Shown here piece after piece: positions 36,001-48,000 of a stretch of 64,000 nucleotides of DNA. The notes below the pieces were generated by a model that was given only the letters and a program-made list of their open reading frames with translations, was not told where the DNA came from and ran no database searches. How positions within the stretch are numbered: position 1 is the stretch's first letter; each line of letters opens with the position of its first letter. The translations under genes were made by a program, and so were the position numbers. The DNA comes from Mytilisepta virgata (lineage: Eukaryota > Mollusca > Bivalvia > Mytilida > Mytilidae): NCBI GenBank assembly GCA_028015205.1, contig CM051521.1, forward strand, positions 88,946,513 to 89,010,512, read 5' to 3'.

Positions 36001-39000
36001 TAAAAAGGTCAGTGAGAAATGGACATGATGAAAGAAGGTCATTGTAAATTTGACCTGATAAGATGTACTTTTAAAATTTTTGATTGGCATGATGTAAATT
36101 TCACTATTTTTGACATGTGCAGACACTGTCGTCTGCTATGTTTTGGAATGGTAAAACTGCTTCTGCCAAAACAAAGGAATGTGGAATGTATCCAGTTTTT
36201 GAAGCGAATCAAAGAATTTTTCCATCAAATAGTAATGATTGGGAAACAATTAACACAGATCTGTGGGTATGTGTGTAAAGATGTTGAATAAACACAGATA
36301 GTGATATCATGCAAAGATAAGAGCTTCATAAGTATCAGGTTTCAGAAGAAACTCAACATGGGGTCATGACAGAAACAATTCTCTGATAAATGCAGAAGAT
36401 GCCATTATTTTTGGAGGTGGGTCATGATGATGTGTATTTTATCATTTCTATGCAAATTGGCCCAATTTTCCCATTTAAGCTATCTGACATTTCAGTTAAT
36501 TGCAGAAAATTGTCGTTCCTTTCCTATCTACTGCATACTGATGACAAAATTTAGTTTTAATGTTGTAGAAATTACATCTGAAACTTGTGGTGTACCTATT
36601 ACTAAACTTTTACTTATCTACTCCCCCTTTCATTGGATGTGGTACTATCATATGACCTAGGGAAGAGCAAGATGGTTAATTGAATCCAGATGCCATTCTG
36701 AACTTAGTAAATTTGGAAGTTTTAAATTTTGATGTATGTGAATAGCATGAATCAGATGATGTGGACAGGAGCTCCCATTGCAGCAAAACCTTTGGTAATA
36801 TCTTATTTACATATTAGTTTTGTAGTTATTGAATTTGTTTTTGTTAAAAACTTCTTATGGGGCTGTTGTTTGAAACACATGTTGCCATACACAAAAATTT
36901 CATGACTGAACCATATGTTGGTTATTGTTCTTTACTGTGGATGTAGTGACTAGAAAATCAATAATTCAGTATTACACAAGGTTAAAGAATTGTTCTGGCA
37001 TAGTTTGAGATAAATAGATGTATTGGTATTTAAGTTTACATATAGATGCCGTTATCCATTATTTGAATGGAAAGGGAAGGTAAAAGCTTTTGGTGGTGTA
37101 GGTTTAGCCCCTCCCCATTTTCCTGGCAAAATTGTGGAATAATTTGTCATGTACATGTAGATTTTAGCTCAACTGGCCCAAAGGGCCATGCGAGCTTATT
37201 GTCATCACTTTGCCTCCATTGTCATACTCCTCTGAAACCACTGGGCCAATTGGAACAAAACTTGGCAGCAATGGCACTTAGGTGGTCCTGGTTCAGAAGT
37301 ATAACCGATAACCCTGCCTGCAATCCAAGATGTCCACCACAACCATATGAGAAATTCACTTAAAGATATTCTTGTCTGAAATCACTAGGCCAATTGGAAC
37401 AAAACTTTGCATCAATGGTCCTTAGGTGGTCTTTTTTCAGAATTGTATCCAATGACCCTGCCCACAAACAAAAATGGCCACCAGAACCAGACATATTTTA
37501 ACATCATACCTTATGGGAAAATTCACTGAAATATCGTCTTTTTTAAAACCAGTGAACAATTTGGCAAAACCAGTGAGCCAATTGGAACTTGACAGCAATA
37601 TTCCAGGATGGACAGTCAAACAATTAATTCTGCAAATGATTTCCAGGTGAGCGATACAGGCTCCTGGGAGCATCTGGTTTATCATATTTAGCTGTTAAGA
37701 TAATACTGTGTGTAAATCAAAAGGATATTTCAATAATTGAATTCCATAATTATTTTTAATCAAATTAGTATTGCTTGACGATTTTTAAAAATTAGACAGG
37801 TTTAAAAATAAGAAGTATTATAAATGGTGTGACCCTCATAAAGTTTTACAATTATTTGTCAATAAATAGATGAATCTACAATTAGTTTTGTCCATTCCAA
37901 ATAAACATTGGAAGATTGATATTGTTTTGGAATACTTTAAAGGACACCTCTGTATAGAAAATCAAGGTCTATAAAAGGCACCATGAAAAAAAAATTAGCA
38001 AAGGTTTTAAAATTACTTCTTTTTAAAGGCCACTTTTCAAAAAACACATTTATTTGTTGTCCTTTAGGTGCCCTTCATTAAGTTTTACTTAATCCCCACT
38101 CCTACCCCTTACTTTGGGTAAAATATCAGCTATAGATCAAAGTTTTGATAAAAAATAACATATATCATCTGTGATGTTTATAAAACTAAAATCTCCCCAG
38201 ATTTCTGATGATAGAAATAGTAAATGTTGTTATGGCAACCAGAAAATCAGCAGTGTGTAAGATCAATGGAATAGATAGGGAATGATGGCAGGGTTGATTA
38301 ACATGTACATGGCTTTACTATCACAAACATCGAAGAAGATTCATGTGAATTTGCCAAATACTGTCTGCCTTGCCTCTTCTAGATTTCAGGTTTGTATATC
38401 TGATCAAAACATTACCACTCATAAATTCTCTAGCTAAATTCTTGTATTATTATTACTGAAATCATTAAGAAAAAGAGGGTTAGTGATTGGATTTTTAATA
38501 AGAAAGTTAAATGTCATAATATTAGATGATTTTTTGCCCTAAAGTTAGAAAATTAATCTATGCCATAATATTTAGGTTATTTTTTCCACAATTCATACAA
38601 ACAAGTAAAAGCAGATAAAAAAGATTTCAGTTTAGATTTTAAAACAGAAAAAGAAATATTAGCAAGTATTCCATATATATCAGTTAACTTATCATGTTGA
38701 AGAAATGTTATCAGAACTTCTGCTCCAATATGAAAATATAAGCCAATGATATGTCTTAAATGTCTAACATTTAATGTTTAACATGTTTGGGAGTACTCGC
38801 TGCCCCCCCCCCCCCCCTTCCCGCCTACCTAATTCCTGGGTTAGTGGCTGAACAAAGGTAGAAAAAATGTATAAAAATTCCCAATGATTACTTAATTCAA
38901 TCAGTAGACTACATGTATATGTTTTGACAGGAATATTGGGAATTTAAATATAAGATGGCACATGATACATGCAACATAAAATCAGACAGAATGTAACAAG

Positions 39001-42000
39001 TAATGAAACACAATATTCAAAGTTTCATTAACAAAATTATAATTGTAGCCTTTTCAAATCAGTCTATTCAAAAAAGGGATAAACAACTTTCTGGTTTAGT
39101 TGAAGTTAAGTTTAGGGGAATAGGCTTACCATGCAATAACATCATCTTAAAATGAAGAACTGTACTACCTATACAAGTCAGTAGTCACATATCTTTAATG
39201 TAGCAGCAGCCACAAAATACTCAAAAATGTGTGCCTTTTCAATAGATTAGTGCATTGTAAAATAACCTTATCAAAGTTGACATTAGCCAGGTCAAAGGTC
39301 AGGGTGACAGAAGCTTTGATTGCACTGAAATTAGGAAGTTTTTTCAGAGGTCTCTTGTTAAAATTTACAAGATTTTTGCCAAATAAGGTTTTGAAATTTC
39401 CTTTAGTATGGTGAGAAAGTGTATTGAAGCTGGCATCAATAAGGCCAAAAAAATGTATGTATGTTTAAGGTTAGGCCCCTACCTACCCTATTGTTTGTGC
39501 CTACCCTAACCCATTTTTATTCCCATTTTAGGACAAAACTGTTAGTGATATAATTATTTCCCCTAATAAAACATCTGCTGACCATTTTTTTCTTCCATAG
39601 GGGTCTATGTAAAATAATTTTTCAAAATAAAATTTTTGTCACAATGTAATCTTAAGCAGACATATATTTTGTTTTGGCTTAAGCAAGAGGTCATGGTCAT
39701 AATAACAGGAAATAAATTGTTAGTTATATCAGATTTCCAATAAAGAAACTTTTCTTGGCAAGAAGTTAATCAAGACATCAAGTTCAGAGGAACTGCCAAA
39801 TAAACAGATTTATCATTGCATTTGAAAGTTGCAAGATTGCTGTCAAATGTCTTAACACCATATTAGGACCAAAATTTGGTGGAATGGTTTTTAGTCTTTC
39901 TCTTCAGAATAACCTTCAACCAATAGGGCCACCATAAAAAAAAATCAGTAAAAATATGCTTAAATTTTTTTTTTTGCAGAAACTTCATGGCTAATTTGGA
40001 CCATTCTTTGGTGGAATGGTCCAATGGTTTATTTTCAAAATTATATATGTAGACCTATATACAAAATGTAGCTGCTGTTACTAAAAATTATAAAAAAAAA
40101 AATGAAGAGAAAAATATAACTGCATTAAGGTTTGAGGCGAGAGGTAGAGATTTTTGGCAGCCTTTCCTTTCAGAGTTAATTAATATACATGTAATCAGAA
40201 TTACAATGTAACCATGCATTTTTTGTAACCTAAAAGACATCTATAAAAGTAGTTATGGTGTATATATATATGTCTCTGGAAACACTAACGCATGCTGATA
40301 TATAAGACCCTGAAATGAAGTAATAAATAATTTGTGGGACTTTATAATTTAATTTTTAGCAAATTTCTTACTGTGAAGTGATTCTTTTTCATGGTTCTGT
40401 TTAAAAAAGTCATTGTATAGCTTTTTACCCAATAAGTAGCAATTGAAATACCTTTCAAATTCTATTCAAGTTAATTCTTATTTCCATGGAAACAATTGCA
40501 GAGTTGATAAATACATTCAATTATATCTGGTGACAAGTAACCAAATGGATTTTTAGCAACATGTTTATAGAGAAAGTGTTAAAGGGGAAATACAGGGTGT
40601 GAAAAATCTGTGTGTGTTAGTGTATTATGAGTGTTGTCATATGTGGTTTATGTATATACATTATTTATTAGGGGCAAGGCTTTCCTGTCAAATATGTTTG
40701 ATTTTGATTTGCAACCTTGTCATGCTATACTGGAATGATAAAAGCTGCAGGGAGTAAATATATTGACATTATTTATTAAGACCCCCTCCTAAGGTGTGGA
40801 TGTTTTTTTCATTTATTATATGGATTATGAATTTTGGACAGGAAATGCATGCCATGTTTGTTTATTGACTTTCATCAGCTGTTTTCTTGGTCAGCAGCAA
40901 TCACTTCCAAGTTGTTTTGATTGGTCAATATTTTTCTTCTTGCTGGATTTCTTAAACTGAGAGAAATCAGGAAACGAACAGATAGTTTGAAGACACATCA
41001 AATGAAACAATGGTTTTAGGAAGTACTACATTGATTTCAAATCCATTACACTTAAAGCAGGTGGGTTTTTAATTTTGTGTTACAATTGCCCTGAAATGAA
41101 ATTACACATTGTTAATTACGTAGTTATTATTACTAATTTGAATAATTTTAAAGTATTTTTTCTGATCATGTATTAATTAGATGGATATGTATTGTAAAGA
41201 ATTATTTAAGTATTGAATGATCACTTTGAAGAAATTTACTTTAAACATAACTATACAAAAATTAATGATCATAAAAAATAGAGATATATGTTATCCAGAA
41301 AGATGTATAATTTTATTTAATATGTAGTTGTCAGCACCAGCTGTCATTTAATATAAATTGACTGCCATTGACATATTGTAAATAAAGCCTGAAAATGGGG
41401 CCCATGGTGAGTCATGCTGAATTTTACACACTTTTATATTTTACATTCATTAAAAATTAAATTTAGAATATATAAAATGAAATGTTTTAATTTGACTGTG
41501 AAGATTGTATAATTTTCCAATAACAGAAAAAATGCCAAATTCATGTCTCCAAAAACTGTGACAAACTGATGTAAATAAAACATAATTTAATTGATATTGT
41601 GACTATGAAAACATTTCTTGTAGATAAAAGTGATAAAAACATGTCATTTATGTTATAATCAATACAATTAGCTAATTATACACTTATGTCATGTATAAAT
41701 CTTGATTTATAGGTTGAATAAAGGAAGAAAAGCCACCAATAAGTTTATTCATCAATTAATGACATTCCCATAAAACTATTTCCCTTAAACAATGAAAGTT
41801 AGACCAGATCTATATTTTACAAAGTATTTGTTTGTCCTTGTATTTGTTTATTGGGTATCCAGGATTTTTTTTAAAGTATGATAAGGTTTTACAAAATATA
41901 TGTAATGATTTCATAAGAAATGATTTTTTTTCTTTTAAAATATTTGCAGTTGTAATTTGCATAGGTTTTATAACGATTAGTTGACCAATTAAGATAGATT

Positions 42001-45000
42001 AATATTTTAGTGAGATCTGATAGAATATTTAAAACTACATCTGGTATCTTTACAACTATAATTGTACGACAGATGTTCTGTCACATTGTGTGAGTAGTTT
42101 TGTTCACCATTATTGAACTGTAATATGATTTTCATTCTGTGAACTTAGCACAAATTATTCTAGGAAAGTTTGAAAGAATTTTGGAAGCACCTTAGTTTCA
42201 TCTCAGGCCATTTCGTTTGGGAATTTTTAAATTAATTACAAACTTTAAAAATACAGACATTAATTTGCTAAAAAGAAACTTAACAATAAAACTTTACAAG
42301 CTATGCAATGGGAGTATTTCATGCAACAAAATAAGATTTTAATGGAATTAACTATTTTGAAATATACAAAAAGACAAAAAGTCATGTCAGAATAATAAAA
42401 AGTCAATTAATCATTGTCATTTCATTTATGAAAGGTCAGAAATGGCCAAGTTGGCAATTTATATATCAACAGAAACTAAAGAGTTATGAGTATGCAATTA
42501 TGGAAATTGGAAAAGTCTTGATCTGGCTCATAAACTGACCTTTCATTCAGAATGGGGAATTCAGATGGATATAGTGTGTTATTGTGCTGAATCTATAGGG
42601 AGTTGTGTATTAGCCAAGTAACATTATATGGGAACATTGAGAAGGCTAGTCATATATTAGATGATGTTTTTATCTTATACAGATGTTAATTTGATGCAAT
42701 TTGGATGAATAAGGGTTGCCAGCAGAAATTGTGATACTTTTTAGGAAAACTGAGTTGAAAATATCTGGAAAAGTTGTGTTAATTAAGTGTGTTTTATTAC
42801 ATAACTTCAAAATATCTAACTTTTGACAAGTTGTCACAAATTGCTAGTACATATGAATTGCGCATATTCACCAGTCGCCATGATGGTAAATATTATATTA
42901 TGTTAGTAATAGCCTGAAGTGATTTGTCATGTGTTATGTTCATGTATACATAGGAAGTGTGTGTTTGTGTATGTACTAGATTTTGTTTAGCTTATCCGTT
43001 AAGGAAGTGTGTTTATATAAACAGAGAAAGCAGGAAACTAGCATTAATATAAACCATATAAGGGTTTTATCTAAGTTACAACATATACAGGATTGATATA
43101 TTGTAAAGTATTTTATTTTGAAGTAAACTGTTGAATGTAAGTAAAGTGATAGTTAAAACAAAATTTTTATTTTTCTGCTGCTTTCTTTTTAACTTGTTTG
43201 AAACAGTTTGATGTTTTTTTCAGAGGTTTAATGCATGCTGTTTTATTCTTTTCAGCACATGGTGCAAAGTCAGATGCCACCAACATACCAGTTTGCTGCT
43301 CAACCTGGGCTGACGCAAGCAGGCCTTGCCCACGCTGGTCTTGCCCAAGCAGGTCTTACACAGGCTGGTCTCGCCCAAGCAGGTCTTACACAGAGTGGTC
43401 TTGCCCAAGCAGGTCTTACGCAGAGTGGTCTTGCCCAAGCAGGTCTTACACAGAGTGGTCTCACAGAAAGCGGACTTGCACAAGCAGGTTTACAAGACTA
43501 TACACAAGTAGTCGTTAGTCAGGCAACTATGCCTGTAGCTTCATCAGAAGCCACATCACCATTTAAATCAGAACAATCATCCTTCACAACAACTGCGGTA
43601 ACGCCCAATGGTGGGGTAGAACAGCAGACGGTAAGAGCCAGGTCGATAAATGTACGTGTTTATATATTATTCTTTTTAGCATGAAGAGTGCCAAAGATTG
43701 TGGTGGTGGTGGTAGCAGCTACATAACACAGAGCACTGATTTTAGAATTTTTGCATGTTATCATAACAGGCAAATAACTGCAGTTAAAATGCTTCACAGT
43801 CAGGTTTTCAAGATTTGAGGAAAAAAATACAAAATTCGCTATCAAAAATTTTGCAATATATCACATAGAATTTCTAAATTCTCATTTGTTAGAAAAATAT
43901 TATAAGAGAAATTCTGTACTTAAAATTATTTTTTACTCTCATATATGCAAAAATATCACCTGGAAAACTTGACTGTGTGTCATCATAATGCCAAAATAGA
44001 TAAATAATTCTGATAAATAATGTAAATTGTCAATGGTGTTGATTGACCCAAGATTAATTTTAACATGTTGACATTTTTAGCACTCAGAATTAAAGGTTAT
44101 TTCATTCTGTGCATTTTGTGACTGTTCTGGGGTTTAAATATGCACTTAATTTTTTTAGTTCAGAAACAGAAGAACTGTAGATTTTCTGTTTCTCTCAGCT
44201 ATGTTTTGTATCAAGCTCAAAATGTCATAAACTCTTAAATTGCTAAGCTTGTCTTAAAATTTCTAATACAATCTTTTGTGTTTATTTGGAGATGAATTTT
44301 TCCTTTGTTTGGCAAAATAATTGCAAGATGGAAATTAAATTTTAATCTTATGCTTGCTTGATACAAGATTGTTTTGTTTTAATGACTGAATTACTGACTA
44401 ATTAGTGTGTGTTTTAGTTGAGTACAGTAACAGCTGTAAAGTTTGAAAAGCTAATTCTCCCTTTTTCCCATGTCAATTCATCATCCTAACATCCAAGTTA
44501 AAAAAGAAACCTTTGTAAAACCCATGACTCATTTAACACTTGATCCTTTTCTCATACCCATCTGTTTGTGTAAGAAGCTGGGTCAATTATTTTATATAGA
44601 AGAAAATTTTCAAGTCTTTCAAGTGGCTAGAGGAAATCTTGTGATGGTGAGGCAAGTGTAGCTTTAGGTTACAGTGAAGTGTTCATAGTGCAGGGAACAT
44701 TTTAAAATAGTCACTTGGTTTTTAAGACATTGACAGATTTTAATTTAATGGAAAAAATTTGCATTGATATATAGAATTTCATACCATAGAAAATTAATAA
44801 AAGGTGCCTTATCTTAGAAAAAAAAAGAAAACGAACTGTTTAAAGATTGTATTAAACACTTTAAACTGAAAATTAATCTGAAAAACATAAAGTCATATCA
44901 TAGTTTTTGTTATCTGATTTGATAGAGGTGAGGGATATGTGGCCATAATAATAAAGTGATTTAGCCCATCATATTGAAAATGATTTTAAATTTTAACTAA

Positions 45001-48000
45001 TGATAAGAAATATTATCATCTTGTTATATGTTTATATTGTACACTGTATGACATATCAACACCATTGGTTTGTTACATGTTCATTAACCATGCTTGTCTG
45101 TCTGTCATATTTTAGGGTCAGCCATTGAATTTATTGATGCCATCATCACACTATGAAGAAATGCAGCTAGGAATTGGACAGGTTTAAACCACTCATCAAT
45201 TCATAATTGCATGAACTAATTTATTATAAGGCCAAAATAAAATATTGAAGATTCATATCTGTCTTTCAGATCAAAAGTGACAGATAAATTGGTTGTTTTC
45301 TTTATTCTTTGGTAAACAACCAACCCTGCATCAAATAAATGGATGATAATGTAGAAATATTTTTTATTTTGGCCTTAATTGAACAACTGGCTCAGAGTTC
45401 ACCATTGTAATTTACGGTTACTATAACAAAAACGATGAGAAATACCAGCAAGTCAAATTTGATTTTAAGTTTGATAGAAGCATTTGTATTCTGTCATTGT
45501 AACTACATTGGTAAACTCTGATATTGGAGGGAATTTTTATTGTTGAATTTCATATTAACTTCCAAATTATGAAAAGATGGGATGAAATAGATAATTATAT
45601 GTTTAATTACTTGTCATTGATCGTATGGTGTTTTCAAATGTTAAAGGCTGTTACCCTTTATGGAAAAATCCATTTGATGTCGTTTGAAGGATGTTAATAT
45701 TGTGAAGCATAATTTTTTGCTTGATTGAATTTAATATCTATATTCTGTATATAGTTTTATTTCATCCCATCTTTCTATTTCCAAATGAAATTTATATGCT
45801 TATCAATAACACAATACAATAGAGACAAATTTCCATTTCGGGTGTAATTGTTTCCATATAAAGGTATATAGGGGTGAGTATGTTCAGTTGATAAGCATTT
45901 CAAATTCCATTTTATTGTGCATATTACCAGTATTTGCTGCACAAACTTGCCTTTCAGAATAAAAAAATACACTACTCCAGTCTTTTGCACAAACTATCAG
46001 AAATTGAAAATTGAAGCTATCTGAGAAAAAAAAACTATAACATAATATTGTCAATATGTTTCAAAATTGCAGTTTTGCACTATAAAAAGCTTTTTTGTTT
46101 TATTATTAGCTATTATGTTGCCAAAAGGTTGGAGTTGGGATTTTGAATTTTCATTTTAGCGCTAGCTCCAGTTTTATGTTGGTGAAGGATTATGTTATAC
46201 AACTTGCTAATTATATTCATATACATGTTATTAGAATATATTAAGATAGATCTAATTATAGATTATACTAATGTAGATATAGAGCTGACATCATAACTTG
46301 TTTCTGTATTAATATTACACACAAACAGGATACTTTTTTTGGCATTTTGTCTTTAAAGTAGTAAATGCAGAAAATTATCACGACCTAATAAGCAGTAGTT
46401 TTAACCCTTTTTAGAGAATTAAGTAAAAATCCTGTCAGCACATTATTAGCAAGAGAGTTGATTTTTAAAATATCCTGAATAATTCCAAAAGCTTTATGTG
46501 TTAAGATATGAAAATAATTCAAAAGAAAAAAAATGTACTCAGATATTTGGCCATTGCAAAATTCTATTCAATACTAAAAAAGACAATATGTACCTCTTTA
46601 GGCACTTTCCAGTAGTACATTTATTGATTAATGTTTGTCTTTACCCCATGTGTGTAATAACAGTTCATATACTAAATAATGCTTGCATGATACACCAGTT
46701 TTTGTTTCATATATATATAATATGGCCAAACCCTCGAGCATTGTTATGTCACAATAATAATATAATGGTATTTGAAAATAATCAAGGATGAAATATTGGA
46801 AAATGGTCATTGTACTATGTTTGTGTACGGATACATTATTTTCTATTAGATGTGAATCCTCGGTCATTTTGTAAGTGTTTTGCTATTGATTCAGACGGAA
46901 GTCAATGCATCCCATCCACAATAACTGGATGATTCTATAAAAAGACCATTGATTAAATGTCTTGTTTATAAAATAACTAATGAAAACTGAACAAAAAACT
47001 GATTTTGTGTTTTCCTCTTAAGATTTTACATCAAGCTTGTTAAGTAATTTAATTGTAAAGATCACATTGATCTTTTACACTTATTCAGACACAATTCAAA
47101 ATTGTGCTAATGTACAATGCAAGTTAACATTATATTATGGGCACTTCCGAACAGTGTCATTATTGATTTATTCTGGAAATCTTAATTACGATGACAAAAG
47201 AAGGTAATATTCATCCATATGATAGGAGATTTGTAAACATTGTTATAAATACAGATTATCTGATTATTGTGTTACACAGATTTGTCACTGTTTTTCATCT
47301 TAAAATCACTGTAAGGTGACATTGAAAAATTCCAAAACTCTCTCACATAATGTAAAAAGAACTTACTATTTATTTAAAAGAGGGTAAATAGCACAATGTC
47401 TACATTAAACAAAAACAAAAAATATCAAGGTCACTCTTCTAGATTTGGAGTACTGTATCCTTTCAATCAAAACAGAGTTCAGACAATAACTAGGGGTTTC
47501 CTATCCAATAGATTTCCCTAGAGATTGACTAAATGACACAGTGTTTAGAGAGACAAATTCTAAGATGATAAAGCCATAAGTCTTGGTTCTTCTATTGATT
47601 TTCTTCTTGGAAATTATCCTGGAAGACAATTTTCCAGTAAATAACTTCTACGATTTATGATGTTTCTAATTTTGGGTAGGAGTGTATATGATGATTAAAG
47701 TTTTCTTCGGAATGATAAAAAAATTCTGTGTCACTGAAATAATTGTATTATGGAAGTAAAGAGGTTTTAAAATCTTGATGTAAATTTGTTTTATTTGCAA
47801 CCATAGAATGGTTTTTCCATTGTCAGTTTGTCGAATATGTACAATTTGTTCAATTACTGTCATAGTAGAACACGCTCGAGGGTTCAAAAAGTGTTATTCG
47901 GGAAATTTCCCAACCCATACAAAAAAGTGTATTTTTTTGTATTGTACGAAAACATTTGGTTTCTTAAGGGTGTTTTTGTGTAACCATAGAATAAAGTTTG

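Noticed and set aside
36019..36291. 90-codon ORF in intron 1 as a nested gene
   Set aside because: No family resemblance, no promoter or splice evidence; its length is within chance for this much sequence.
43220..43483. 87-codon minus-strand ORF (and a second 106-codon plus-frame ORF) over exon 2
   Set aside because: They are produced by the 15-bp repeat lacking stops in several frames; the coding frame is fixed by phase-0 splice sites and the joined RBFOX frame.
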